In this document: positions 1-12,153 of the stretch, in pieces
Layout: each line of letters starts with the position of its first letter
Position numbering within the stretch: the stretch's first letter is position 1
Source: Diplosphaera chodatii
Taxonomy: Eukaryota > Chlorophyta > Trebouxiophyceae > Prasiolales > Stichococcaceae
DNA: 64,000 nucleotides
Assembly (NCBI GenBank): GCA_032358165.1
Contig: JAALGY010000008.1
Span: forward strand, 1,488,001-1,552,000
Reading direction: 5' to 3'
Program-made: the position numbers and the translations under genes
The notes under the pieces: generated by a model
What the model saw: the letters and a program-made list of their open reading frames with translations, nothing else
Database searches by the model: none
Told to the model about the DNA's origin: nothing

Positions 1-1642
1 GCTGGCGAGCAGCGAGGCCTCCAGGGTGGTGCCCTCCGCCCCCGCCGTGCCCCGCCACGTCAGCGTCGCGTCGCCGTCGCCGTGCTGCACATCCGGGGGG
101 CCGCCCGGCGGCTCCGCCATGACCGGCAGCACCACCTGGGTCTGCACACCCACAGCACGCCCCTCGCTGCCGACCTCGATGGTGGGCACAGTATGTCCAC
201 AACATGGCATGCTGATGAAGGCATGATTACAGCCATTCAATCGTGAGCCGCTCGCCTCACACTTTTGATCCTGCTAAGACTCTCATAGATTGCGAGTGTC
301 TGAGTGGGCTGCACCGCAGGGAGCATGGCCCAAGCGCTGTCAGAGGGTGCAACTTGTAAGTGTGGCTCTGTCGACAGCCCGACAAAGCGTACAGGGCACG
401 ACATGTCCCACTGCCGACCTCACCAGCAGGGTGTTGGCGAGCCAGGCGAGGCGGCGGGGGCGGGCGCCCAGGGCCGCGAGCGCACGCCACACCTCCGCGG
501 GGGCCGCGCCAGCGGGCCCCAGCCGTTGCGCCGCCCACAGCTGCCCGGCGGCTGCGTCCGCCCACACCCCTTGCTCCAGGGCCTCCTCTGCAGCCTGGCG
601 CGTTGCACGGAGGCATGTGTTCAGGGCCACTTGTGCATTCTGCATCGCGCATACCTCCTCATCTGTCTCTGCTGCAGGACCTCATGGTGGCAAACATGCA
701 CCAAGCAGCATGCCCCGCACCTGCAGCAGTGACGCCTGGCGCTCGGCGAAGGCGGCGTACTGCGCGGCCACGGCTGCGTCCGGGGGCGCCCCCGACTCCA
801 GGGCCTCCGCAGCCTCGCGCTCCACCTGCCGCGCCGCCCAGGCCGCGTTGCTGTATGATCCTGACGTGGCGCAGGGCGTCAAGCTTGAGTTCACACTGCA
901 GGTGCGCTGTGTTGATGCTGGAAGTCTGCACCCCCGTCAAGCTCTGCAGGCAAGGGCTTGTGCGGGTTCGCCAGTGCACAGCTGCAATAGGTCGTGACGC
1001 CAGCGGAGCATCCACCCCACCTGCGGCGACCTGTGCATCGTAGTCCTCCAGGCGGGCCTGCAGGTCCGCGACCGCCGCCGCCGTGGCCACCTGCGCCTGC
1101 AGCGCCGCCAGCCTGCTGCCCAGCTCCGCGTGCTGCGCCGCCAGCTGCGCCGCCTCAGCGTCCGGCAGCCCGCGGGCCACCTCGTCCAGCTCTGCCGCCG
1201 CTGCCATGGCGCCCGGCTCACCTGCCCGGCAGGCAACCGCTGTTGCTGTTCGGTCTTTACTTTCTTCAGCATAGACGATGTGCGTCACCTTGCATCAATG
1301 CCTGGAAGTGTGCATGGGGACCCCGCCGCAGACTGTGCTCGACTGTGTGGGGTGATGATTGTTCAAGAGGCACACTGAGCTACGCTGCAGTTCAGCAAAG
1401 GCTGAGCGCTTGCCAAGGTGGCAGAATGCTGCGCACCTGGCTGCAGCGGCTGGAGGTAGCGCTGGGCTGCCTGCTCATATACATGCTGCAGAACCTGCAG
1501 CACACAGGACACCATGTCGTTGGCTACCGTAAGGTCTTCGCGTACAGCAGGGTGCTTGATCTGTGTACAACATGCAGCCCACCTCTGACTGCCGGGTCTC
1601 AAGCCGATGCAGGTACTCCTGCAGCAGCGCGGGCGTCAGGCC
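1..1642 (-). CDS. Coiled-coil protein, unrecognised, 3' part (runs off the left edge)
   Basis: A minus-strand gene that continues beyond position 1. Exons that join in phase are 1583..1642, 1437..1494, 1021..1221, 721..860 and 424..666, followed by a less certain exon from about 174 to the edge. The product is rich in Ala, Glu, Gln, Leu and Arg and reads as long amphipathic helix: LLQEYLHRLETRQSE, then AAQLAAQHAELGSRLAALQA, then AARQVEREAAEALESG. This is typical of a coiled coil. The last exon reads differently, with Gly, Pro, Val and Thr and the stretch DGDATLTWRGTAG, which suggests a beta-rich C-terminal part. The 5' end is not resolved; it may lie between 1643 and the MYB gene. I do not recognise the family. 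Augmin/HAUS-like subunits were considered but no diagnostic motif was found. An internal cytoskeletal or scaffold role is only a guess from the coiled coil. Confidence 0.55.
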
Positions 1643-2259
1643 CTGCAATCATCAATGCAGATGAATCATGCTCGTTGCCATAGCAGCATGTGGCCCTAAG
1701 CATGGGGCATGTTAGTGACTTTGCCGCACCTGCTCATGAGCTCGTGTGGGCAGAAGCTCCTGCAACACGTCTGTTTGCATCGCGCACTTCGGTGTGTTGT
1801 CAACTGGGGCACAGTGCTAAGGTATCAGCAGCAACGATCTCAGCTCATACATGTCGAGGGACTTTTGTCGAGGACTCCTGCACGACAGCTAGATCAGAGT
1901 GTGAAGAGCGTGCAGCCTGACATCTATATATGCTGAGCAGCTTCCTTTTACGCCGGTTTTGGGCGTTGTCGCTGCCGATCAATGGGTACAGACGTGCACT
2001 CCGCAAGACTCGGACAGGGCAAGCTGACAGAAAGCATGGCAGCACCCGCGCTGGAAGCAGGAAACCAAAGAACGTTGCCATGGAGACCATGAAGACATGA
2101 GGAGCCAGGAACGTTGCCACGTCATCCGAAGACCGATCCACTGAGATCCAAATATAGCCATATATTCGGCTGTGCGCCACCCGCGTCATAGCTGCACGGC
2201 ATCAGTCGCAAAGCTCACCGCTTCACGCACAGGCAGAACTGGAGTCCACAGCAGCACAA

Positions 2260-5200
2260 TGACAGACGCACTGCACTCCGCGCGCCCGCCCGGCCTGGAG
2301 GAGGCGAAAGCACATGGGGATGAGGCAGAACTTGAGGCAGAGGCGCCCGAGGCGGGCGATTGCGAGGCCATGGGCGCCGGCGAGGACGGCTCAGAGACGG
2401 CAGGGCCGTCGGAGCAGCCCGGGGGCCGCCGCAAAGGTGGGGCGGCGTGTCGGGCACCCTATCCGCGTGAGGCGCACTTTTTTGCCCAAATATCAGCGCC
2501 GTAGCTGGCGCCGCCGGCGCCCGCGGCGCCCGCCCACCGCATACGATAGCCGTTTGGCTCAGCACTGCTGCACCCTGCACCCTCATCAGTGTTCTTGAGC
2601 AGCCCAGTGCGCGCACATCGCTGCGGTAGCGAAAAGGTCCGGCAGTTGGCCTCCGGGTCGGCCCCCAGGGTCGCACTGGAGACGGTTCGCAGCTGCAATG
2701 TCGTCAGACCCCCATCAGCTTGTGTTCAGCAACACGGCAGGGCCGTGTGCGGCCCGCACCCGGACCTTCCACGCAGCGTGCGACGTTCGCGTCCGTCCGT
2801 GTCGTAACACAGGACCTGCTGCGCGCTTCGGAGCCCCCTCGACTCCGCTTACCTGCGTCTTTCCTCTGCTTTGCAGGCTTGCCGTGGACGGAGGCGGAAC
2901 ACAGGGTGAGTGGCCCTGGCCTCTACCTTCCAAGTCATACGTTTACGGTCCTTGACCCCTTGCCACTGCCTTCCAGAAGCTCAGGCCCGCACCGCCAAAC
3001 CTCTGACCCGTCACTGTCGACCTCGCAGGACTTCCTGCTGGGCCTGCAAAAGCTCGGCAAGGTGCGGCTGCTGTGCTGTCAAGTCTTTTTGGCTTGCACA
3101 GGACGGGCGCCAGTGAGGTGCAAGGGCCGGCCGTCCTGCCACCAACCGAAGGATGCTGTCACCTCCGCAGGGCGACTGGCGAGGCATCAGCCGGCACTAC
3201 GTGGTCACCCGGTCGCCCACGCAGGTCGCCAGCCATGCGCAGAAGCACTTCATCCGGCAGCAGACGCTGAGCAAGCGCAAGCGGCGGCACAGCCTGTTCG
3301 ATATCACCGGCGAGGAAGACGCGCAGCCGGTGAGAATTTCCGATAGCCTGATGAGAACGAGAGAGACGATCGCAGACGGAGATGAGTTTGCGAGTGCCTC
3401 ACTGGAAGCTGGTAGCCCGATCAGTGCTGGCCCGTCGCACAGGATGCGCATGGCGCGGCGCACCCCCAGGGCGTGCCAAATCAGGCGGCGGAGCTGCAGG
3501 CGCAGCAGCAGGCGCAGGCGCAGGCGGGCCAGCAGCAGCAGTTTGTGCCGCAGGCCATGCAGCAGATGCCGCAGTTTGCGGGCGGCGCCCTCCCGGCTGG
3601 TGAGCCCCCTTGGATGCTGATGACCACACCAGCAATGACCACTCAAGGATGCCCAGCCTATGTTGGACGTGTATCAGGACTGTTCGTCACATTTTATGTG
3701 GCTTCCCAGGCATGCCTGGCTTTGGGTACGGAGGGCCGATGCAGGCGGCCGCAGCGGCGGCCGCTGCGCAGGGCTGGAACCCCGCCGCCGGCTTCATGGG
3801 GCAGCAGTTCCCCAACTACTTCCAGCTGGCGCAGCAGCAGGTGGGCCACCCTTCCAATCCGGATTGTAGCTGAGCGTGCAGCTGCAAACACCGCCAGATG
3901 CTTTGTCGTGCGAACTACCCTTCCCTCTAGCACAGCGTGGCAATGATATGCGAGCAGTGTCTGATGGGCCTGTTTCCGCCTGCACCTTGCAGCAGGCGGC
4001 AGCGGGGGCCATGTTTCTGGCGCAGCAGCAGCAGCAGCAACAGCAGGTGGCCATGGCGGCCTTCATGCAGCAGCATGGCTACGGGGCGCCCGCCGGATTT
4101 GGACCGCAGGGTTTTGGGGGCCAGGGCTTTGGCTTCGGCGCGCCCGGCATGGTGCACATGCTGCCGCACTACCAGCAGGCCATGTTCAGCCAGCCGAGCG
4201 TCAACGCCAGCATGCTCAGCGGCAGCACTGCGCAGGCCGGGGCCGTGATGGCCGATGCTGGGGCCACTGCCGGGCAGGGGGCGGGCGCAGACACTCCTGT
4301 GGCGGCGGATGGCGCTGAGCGGCAGCTGCCACAGCGGCTGCCGTCGCAGCCGGACCTGCAGCAGCAGCAGGCGCCGCAGCCGCCACGGGGCAGCGTCACC
4401 TTCGCCAGCGGCCAGCTCGCGAGCGGCATGGGCAGCAATGCTGGCAGCTGGCTGGGCACCGGCAGCGTCCATGGCAGCGTGCACGGCAGCAACCATAGCA
4501 GCCGCCAGGGCAGCCGCCATGGCAGCATGCCTGAGGGCGATGCCCATGGCAGCGGCAGCGGCAGCGGCGGGAATGGAAGCGGTGACGGCAGCGGGACGGA
4601 GGCGGCCACTGAAGGCGGCGTGCGGCAGCAGCAGCAGAAGCAGGGAGGCGCTCCGCTGGCAGCACCAACACAGGAGCCCCAGGAGGCGCCGCCTGAGGGC
4701 GAGGGCGTGCAGGCCAAGGCCCACACCCCCTTTGCGGACGCCCGCCAGCAGCACGTGCAGCAGCAGCAGCAGCCCGCCGGCAACTTCGGCCACGGCCGGC
4801 TGTACCGCCCAACGGCCAGCCACGCCACGCCAAGCCACTCGCTGTCTGCGCTGCCGCTGTTTGCGCCCGATGACGCTGCTGCCGCCGGGGCCGCCACTGC
4901 CGGAGCCAGCGCAGGCGGTGGCACCTGTGGCACTGCGCCGACAAGCCCGCCTGCAGCGGTTGCCGACGCCGCGGCAGCCCCGCACAATGCACCGCACAGT
5001 GGGTTCATGCGGCCGGTCGCCAAAGCGCAGCCTGAGGCGCCGAACTGCGGCGGCGGTGGCTCGGGCAGCGGCAACAGCACCGCCAACGGCGGCCGCAGCC
5101 GTGGCAGCGGCAGCGGCAGCGGCAACGCCTCAAGCCAGCCCAAGGACTCGCAGCGCAGCTCGGGTACAGGGCTGGGCGCCGCCGGAGGCAGCACTGCACC

Positions 5201-5387
5201 AGGCCAGCAGTCCGCTGCTGCTGCTGACAACGCTGCAAGCTTGCCAGGCAACCTCCTGGATGGCAGTAATCAGGGGCAGGCATCCCCCAGGCCGCTGAAG
5301 CGCGTGCGGCTGGGCAGCCCGCCCCCCGCATCGGCATTTGAGGCCACGCCAGAGCTCGCAGCAGCTGCGCAGCAGCGCCGCGCCTGA
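2260..5387 (+). CDS. MYB-related transcription factor, SHAQKYF class, with long Gln/Ser/Gly-rich tail
   Basis: Nuclear single-repeat MYB DNA-binding protein. Exons: 2260..2435, 2877..2905, 3029..3061, 3171..3329, 3443..3599, 3710..3840 and 3993..5387. Exon 1 is an acidic leader ending in RRKG. The next three exons rebuild the MYB repeat: LPWTEAEHR, DFLLGLQKLGK, then GDWRGISRHYVVTRSPTQVA followed by SHAQKHFIRQ, a variant of the plant SHAQKYF signature. It is followed directly by a basic KRKRRHSLFDI motif, as in plant I-box/MYBS-type factors, which bind TATCC-like elements. The rest is low complexity: poly-Gln and poly-Ala, His/Gly-Ser repeats with many HGS units around 4450-4570, and a C-terminal KRVRLGSP that may serve as a nuclear signal. 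Such tails usually act as activation regions. The CCHC zinc knuckle seen in some MYBS3 proteins is absent. The start is the ATG that opens the frame joining exon 2 in phase. The target genes are unknown. Confidence 0.9.
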
Positions 5388-6027
5388 CGCTGAAGGGCGG
5401 CAAGCCTCCTGTCTGCCTGTGCAGCACTGCTGCCATGACTCGTCCGAGCCAGGGTACAGCAGCAGGTGCACGGCCACTGGCAGAGGTGTTCATCAAGACG
5501 ATCTTCAAAATCGAAAAGTAGGAACGTGGGGGGGTTTCAGGGAGGCCGGGTAGACCCACACCACTATGCTTCCATTGCAATCACGCGCTGAATGAGATTG
5601 GCAACCACTCTTTGGGGTCGAAGCGTGCACGCATGCAAGGCAACTGCGTGACGGGATGCGCACCTGATTAAGCTGCAGAGGTGCCCAGTGTCCTAGGCAC
5701 CAACTTGAACCCCGCCGTTGATGCATGTTCTGATTTCTGTGGTTTCCGTTCCTGCTTGCATGTTAGCTTCAGGCCCTGCTTGGTTCAGGCATGTACATCA
5801 TGGTTCTGGTGAGCGTCTGGCAGCTGGTGCCAGTCGCTGATGATGACGGTGATGGTGTGCTGACGTTGTTGGTCACGTTGTTGAAACGATGAAGATGTGA
5901 CAGCATGTGTTGCAAAACTGTAAGCAGCAGTACAGTAGTGGACCATCGCCAAGCACTGCACCTCCGACAGTCATGTGCCGCATACATGTTGCAGGACACT
6001 GCCAAAATTGGAATTTGTAGCATGTGA
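5388..6027. other. Intergenic, convergent 3' ends of MYB and CYP97C
   Basis: Lies between the stop of the plus-strand MYB gene and the stop of the minus-strand CYP97C gene, so it should hold both 3' untranslated regions. A TGTAA motif lies near 5920 on the plus strand, far for MYB. I see no supported coding exon here. Confidence 0.5.
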
Positions 6028-9000
6028 TCACGCCAAAGCTGCGACTTGCACCTCGGGATCCTGCTGCGCTGTCTGGTCTGCACTTCGCTCAGTGATGTAC
6101 ATCCAAAGCCCATTCTGCGTGTGAATGGTTGCACCTGCAGGAGTACATGTGACACGCCGTCAGGCGTCTTCTCATGAAGGGCTTGCATGCAACTGTATTG
6201 TGCGGCACTCATGGCCAGCATAAGCGATGCTCCTGACCAGCATATGCCAACCAGGCGGGAATTTCTTCACAGCACCACACTCAGCTCACAGTGACCCACC
6301 GGTGGTCATGCCTGGGTCCCTGCCCGGCACCGCACGGAAGGAGTATCGGCGCAGCACCACCGCCAATGCCACGACTGCCTCCATCAGTGCAAACTGGTCA
6401 CCGACACACTTCCTGCGCAGCAGCCTGTCCACTTCTACCTCATCTCCTGTGCCTGAGCGGTGCGGCCACACTCGCATCCAAAGACAACAGCGCGTGGCTC
6501 AGCCGGCAAACTATAACCGCAGCGTGTTCAGGCACTGCATCGTGAGTATCGTTTGCCTGATGGCAAATGGCTATGGTCCACATGGCGCTGCTGACTGGAG
6601 CCAGCATCTGGCGTTCTGCAGTGTGTGGGGCGTCTGCAGGTGTCAAGCTGCACGGGAACGACGCACCGCGGCCCGGCGGAGAAGGGGATGTAGCGGTAGT
6701 CGGTGTTCTGCTCCGTGGGCACCGGCCCGTCCAGCGGGAAGCGCTCCGGCTGGAACTCCTCCGGGTCGTCCCACACTGCAGGGGGGGACGGACGCAGGTG
6801 AACCACTGTTGTTCCCAAAGGTGTCATTGCTGCCAATCCCGTTGACCACACAACATGGCATGGTGGCGCTTGAGGGGGCCCAGTCGCTGGAACTGGTGTA
6901 TCTGGAAGCCTATGCCTGGCCCCTGTCGAGCCTGTGCTGGCAGTGATTTCGTGGCCCACCTGCTGGCGAGTGGTGGAGGTTGTAGATGCTGATCATCACG
7001 TCCTGACCCTTTGGCAGCTTGTAGCCGCCTGCAATACAACATCATTGCTTGGCACCCACCGCACCGTCCAGTGCTGGGTGCGCCTCAATCAAGTGGCAAG
7101 GGTGTACTCAGGTGCACCTGGCAGCTCGTCTGGTACCAGCGACCTCCGCAGCAGCACCGGCGGGTGCGGGTACAACCGCATGCTCTCGTTGACACACCTA
7201 CACCCACATCCACACGGTGTCAAGCGCATGGCTGATGACAGCCGGGGTTTGAGGCTGCCAGCAGTGCGGGTGCGCCCCTGCGCTGGATGTGGTGAGGCGG
7301 CCACGCACCGCATCGTGTACCGCAGCTCCTGGTAGTCTGCCATGCTGGGCTGCTGCTGGTCGCCCAGCACCCTGTCCACCTCCTCCTGAGCCTGCACCCA
7401 TGTCGCAGTGATGTCGCCGCTTCGGTGCCCAAGACCCTCCGGCCCGGGACTAGCATGGCAGGCCGCATGCAGATGAATGTCCCGACTGCTTGTTGAGGCA
7501 CCAGGGGCGGGGCATGGGCGGGCCCCCGTGCCTTCTGCAGCTTGTCGGGGTGGGCGGCCAGCAGGTGCAGGGTCCAGGTGAGCGCGGAGCCGGTGGTCTC
7601 GTGCCCCGCGACCAGCATGGACAGCAGGTCGTCCCGCAGCTGCCGCTCCGACACCTCCTCCCTGCATGATGAACTCGTTGATCTCATCGGCAGCGCGGAC
7701 GTGCAATTTGTGTGTCTCCCTGGTAGGCCGAGGGAACGACAGCAGGTGGGGCAGTCCTGTTCCTATTCAGGTTCCTGTTCCTGTTCAAGGCTCAATATGT
7801 GTGCCTGTGCCAGCCGCACTCTCATCTGCAGTGTGTGAGATGAAGTCGACACAGTGTCTCATGGCGTGCGCATGTCATGGGCTGGGGACAACCAGCAAGC
7901 GCGGGGGTGGCGGGCGCACCTGGAGGCGATGAGGAAGCGCAGCACCGAGGGGTCCGCCTCGTTGAGGTACCCCTCCTCGAAGCCCACGCGCCCCCGCTCC
8001 GCCTCCTCCGCATCCACCATCGCCTTGCACCTGGCCAGCAGCACGGCGCCAAGGCTGACCATCACCCTCCGCCTTGCCCACCGTCCGTCTTGAGCCTCTG
8101 CTACTCACCAGCATGGGTGCATATGCACATGCACATCAGGAAACCTCACATCTCTGGCTATCCCTGACTGGCGGCACCTGGCAATCAGCTCCTCTGTGGT
8201 GCGCCGGATCAGCTCCACCGCTTCAAGCGCCTTGCGCTGCCGGGGAATAGGGGCGCCAGCAGCGGCACCTGCACAGGGGCAGTAGACACTGGTCCAAAGC
8301 AGATAAATAGCATGGTGACATGTGGATGATGCCAATATGCAAAGACCGTGCGAGTGATACACTAAGTGCACCTTCCACAGTGGCAGCAGGTCGGTCGCTC
8401 TGGACTCTGTCTCCTTGAGCGCTGTGTACACCGCCTGCAGAATGGACATTCATGATATGGTTGCTGCTGCTGCTGCTTGAGTACACGTGCTAGCAGGGAA
8501 AGCATGCACTTGCTTAGTATTTATGCATGCTGACAGGGATCATCAGTGCTTGTCCCTGTCAGTGCTTGTCCCTGATGATGGGAAGCTTGGTTGGCGTGTT
8601 GGGCAGCACCTGGATGAGCGGGCTGTCTGTGTTGAGGGCATTGAAGTCGTAGTTGAAGACTGCTTTGCCAATCACATCCAGTGTCAGCTGCGAGAAGCAC
8701 GCCTCCATGTCAACCTCCTTCCCAGACTGCGCCGCCGCCTGCATGGCATGCAAGCAGACACCTCAAGCATTGAGTTACACATGTTGGTGACAGCAGCATA
8801 CGAGGAGGAGGATGTTTTCGACTCCAACCAGACGAACGAACGTTTCCCAGACCAGTTCTAGGGCAATGATGGTGCTGCAGGCTGCCTGCGCTGCTCAGCA
8901 CCCTGTCACAATGGGTGTACGCCCCAGCGCCACCTGCAGCTTGTCGTTCAGGTGCAGCGCGGAGGGCCCGAACACGCGGGCGATCATGGCCTCCAGGTAC

Positions 9001-10273
9001 GCGCGGTGCAGGGAGGGCCCCACCGCCCGGCGGCGCACCCGCCACCCGTCGCCGCCCGCCACCGCAAAGCCGTCGCCGAACAGGAACTTTGACACCTGAG
9101 GTGCGGACTACAGATTAGTAGATGTGTGGCATGGGCCAACCATTCCACTGGACAGGCGGCTCACAGTGCCCGCGCTACACCGCTCTAGGACACGACTCCC
9201 CAAATTGCCACATGCGCCAGAGCACCAAGCGGCGCCACCGACGACGAACTGTGCATCACCTCAGCAACCAGGCCCTTGTCATACAGCGGCCGCTTCGGGT
9301 TGTCTGTGGCCCGGAGCACGTGCTTCGCCGCCGCAGGGTCGGAGATGACCAGGAAGCTGGAGGTGGGCCCTGCAGACAGTGTGCATGCATGACACACACC
9401 TTCCGCCGGCCGTTGAAGCAGCAGCATGGTAACGCTGCACGTTTTGTGCTCTGTGCTCAATGCTCCAGCATGCACGAAGGGTGCTCGCTAAGGCTCTGGA
9501 CCGCAATCGCTGAACACATCGCTGCCAACCTGTAGGCAGTAAGTACACTGGCCCAGAGTCGACCATCCACTTGTACAGCGCCTTGAAGAGTGCACCGCCC
9601 AACAACTCCTTGATCTCCTCCGGCTTTGCGTCTGCCACTGGCACGTCCTGGAAGAGACAAGCTGCCCTTGATCTTGATGGTTGGGTTCAGTTGCAGAATC
9701 TGATGAAGTGTGCGAAAACTTGTGCACATTCTCCTGCAACCGCGCACCACCCTCCCCGGCACAGTCATAGTGCATTCCTCGATCAGGCACTGCTCACCGA
9801 CGTGCCACCCCACAGGCGCCCAAGCTCCGTTAGCCAGCCCGGCGACATGTTTGACTGCCCCGCACCCGCGGCATCGATCAGCTTCTTTGCCGTCTCGTCC
9901 AGCGGTGCGTCAAGGTCATATGTCTCCTGCAGCGCCACAACGTATAATGGCTTCTGACAGCCTGAGTTCTGCATCACAGATGAGCGCAAGCTGTGCTGCA
10001 GCGGGAAATGCCGGTGCAGGCGCCGCGCACCTCATCTATGTCCACTGGTGCCTGTGCACGGACGGTCACATTCCTGCCATGCTGGGTACTGTGACTGTGT
10101 TGTCGGCCCTTGCATCTGCTCCACGCATGATGGTGGGCCCTCTGACAGCCTGCAGCTCGCCGGAAGGGCGTGCGATGCCCAGCAGAGCGGTTAAGCAACT
10201 GCTCAGACGCCATGCCACCGCAGTGTGGGGACATCAGCATCTGACAAGCTCCATATGTGGCACGTCGAAACAC
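6028..10273 (-). CDS. CYP97C: Cytochrome P450 CYP97C-type carotenoid hydroxylase (LUT1-like), one apparent frameshift
   Basis: Plastid P450 that hydroxylates the epsilon ring of carotenoids on the way to lutein. Sixteen exons: 10031..10273, 9798..9926, 9530..9647, 9260..9369, 8934..9095, 8610..8738, 8372..8434, 8178..8268, 7920..8030, 7532..7661, 7309..7391, 7118..7197, 6960..7028, 6667..6775, 6300..6412 and 6028..6134. The first encodes a basic transit peptide ending [11 protein letters not shown]. Recognisable blocks follow: [14 protein letters not shown], the I-helix AGHETTGS, the ExxR in NESMRLYP, the PERF motif, the heme loop FSAGPRKCVGD (Cys about 545) and [11 protein letters not shown] near the end. 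CYP97C rather than CYP97A or B is favoured by [31 protein letters not shown] and QFALMEA. Summed exons give 1847 nt, one base short of 616 codons. The break lies in exon 8178..8268, where the conserved PRQRK block is out of frame. The intron 7392-7531 uses a GC donor. Confidence 0.92.
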
Positions 10274-11085
10274 TTGAACACCGTCAATCGGTTGCAGGCG
10301 GCCATGTGCACCATGTCGCAGGGTGGGTGCAAGAATGTCATCCGATACCGTACAGCTTTACCCGTACTGCTTGGTGCAGCTCAGTTGGCTGCGACCATGC
10401 CACAATGTTGTCAAGTCAGATACCAAGCAAAGACCATCTGTGGATGTTGGTTGCAGGCTCGCCTCGGATCACTTGTAAGACACAGTATACATACCGCCTC
10501 CTGCAATATTCGAGCAATCGCGCGGCCATGACTCATCAACTTGATGCTTGTACCATACACTTGCAACCCGGCTAGAACACTGAATCAGTTATCAAACAGG
10601 CCCATCATGGAGTGATATACAGCTTGGACCCCCGTGCCAGTGCCCACGTCGCATGTTGCCGCTGACACCGTCTCATGCCAACAAGCCACCCTGCTGCACC
10701 TACAAGCATGCAGCAAAGCATGAGCCTGATGCCTGGTTGCACAGCTTAAAATGACTGTCAGATGTTTCGCGCATCAGACAGTGAAGATAACTAGGCGGGG
10801 AGCCTTGCGTACGGTAGTCCTGCAATTACGGATACAGCAACAGTTGTCATGGCCCATGCTGTACCTGCATTGGCTGCGGCTGCTGGGCCTGGGGCTGCCC
10901 ATACCCGACTGGTCGCCTGCACAGGCATTTGTGGTGTCAGGATAACTGTCAATGCTCGTCAGGAAGAATGGCGCAACCAGGAAGGTATTGCTATTGTCGC
11001 CAACCACTTGCCAAAGCTCGGCCTGTCTCGCTGCTGACTGTTTTGCAGGCGGCCGACTGTGCACCATCAGGCTCATAGGCATCGC
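10274..11085. other. Intergenic between CYP97C start and CKS1 3' end
   Basis: About 0.8 kb upstream of CYP97C and downstream of CKS1. It should hold the CYP97C promoter and 5' leader. An alternative last exon of CKS1, beginning at 11056 and reading RPPAKQSAARQ, would extend into it. Nothing else here is supported. Confidence 0.45.
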
Positions 11086-11644
11086 TCATGTGGCCACTTC
11101 ATCTTCGTGGTGCCTGGCAGCAACACGCCGTGCTGGCGTCAAGCCACAAAGGCTGTTGATTACAGGGTGACCTTGCACCTGTATAGCATGATGTGCGGCT
11201 CCGGCTTGTGAATGGCGTAGTGCACCCAACCCCGCGATTGCTGAACGCCCAGATTGCGCCACTCCGTCTGCATTGCATGGTATTATAGGCTGTTGCACGT
11301 GTGCGACACTAGCAGCACAAAGCGCACAGCACAGAAAGTTGACCAATCACAAGACGATAGACAGCTGAAGGCGTCTGCACCTCTGACAGCAGCCTGTTCT
11401 TTGGCAGCAGCTTGGCGATGTCTGTTGGCAGCACGACGTGCCTGCACAGCAGGCATGATCGCGATCGATCATATGCATAAGCATCCAGACGTAAGAGGCC
11501 TGCCATCAGTACTTGAGCAGCTTTTCACGCCCAAGAGAGACTCAGGTCCAGCCTTCACGCAGTGGTCAATGCGTTAGAGCCGTGCCTGTACTCGTAGATA
11601 TCGTCAAAGTACTTCTCTGAATATTGAATCTGGTGGACGGACAT
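11086..11644 (-). CDS. CKS1: Cyclin-dependent kinase regulatory subunit CKS1
   Basis: Small adaptor that binds CDK and phosphosites to drive multisite phosphorylation in the cell cycle. Exons: 11586..11644 ([19 protein letters not shown]), 11381..11441 ([20 protein letters not shown]) and 11179..11267 ([20 protein letters not shown], continuing KPEPHIMLY). These match almost the whole conserved CKS fold, including the beta-hinge HxPEPH segment and the anion-binding Arg/Trp/Gln positions. The intron 11442-11585 lacks a GT and needs a GC donor (AG followed by gcacgg). The C-terminus is uncertain. The model here ends with a 28-nt exon 11086..11113 after a 65-nt intron and reads HHEDEVAT then stop. 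An alternative acceptor at 11056 gives a basic tail starting SRPPAKQ after a 122-nt intron. The core protein is about 70-80 residues, the normal size. Confidence 0.88.
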
Positions 11645-12153
11645 CCTAGCCGCCGCTGCTGTGTGCTAGTGACGCTGCTGCGGCCCGTTGATTGCAGGAA
11701 ATGCGCTGTGATACCTTTTTACGTGCTGGTGCAATGCTGCCGTTGAGAAAGCTGCGAATGCGGCAGCGCTTCATGTAGACAGCTCAGCCAAAAGTTCGAA
11801 GCACGCCTGCGTCCGCCCTCGTCATTGGCAGGATGGCAGCCCCCTTGCGAGACAGCACTGAGCTCTGAGCACTCAATGGCTCGCACCTCACCTATTGATC
11901 AGTTGATGGCATGGAGAGCACGTTTGTGCATGTGACTGCATGATTGGTAGTCCCGCTGCGAAGGGAGAGCGCTACCGTTGTGCATCACGCTAAACATCTT
12001 GACTTGCATTGCCGCACCTGGGAGTTCGAGTCGAGCCAGCCTCTCGCAGGGTTGCAACCGAGCAAAGTATATGGAGGAGCACTTGACGTCCACCATCATT
12101 CAACAGTGATACACGCATCATCGCTCGGCGGTCAGCTTCTGTTTGTGCATTGC
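11645..12153. other. Intergenic, divergent CKS1 / SCY2
   Basis: About 0.5 kb between two start codons facing away from each other; probably holds both promoters. No motif could be assigned and no exon is supported. Confidence 0.45.

Noticed and set aside
1508..1582. Reading VREDLTVANDMVSC as exon sequence in the left-edge gene
   Set aside because: It would need a 22-nt intron after exon 1583..1642. Treating the stretch as intron with an acceptor at 1494 gives a normal size and keeps the phase.
3927..5251. Two minus-strand open frames of about 360 codons opposite the last MYB exon
   Set aside because: Gln/Ser/Gly/Ala-rich GC-rich sequence leaves the opposite strand open. The plus frame continues the MYB domain in phase and carries the KRVRLGSP end.
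6286..6299. Stop codon right after GMTTGGSL as the CYP97C end
   Set aside because: It lies in the last intron. Splicing from 6300 to 6134 gives the expected [11 protein letters not shown] ending.
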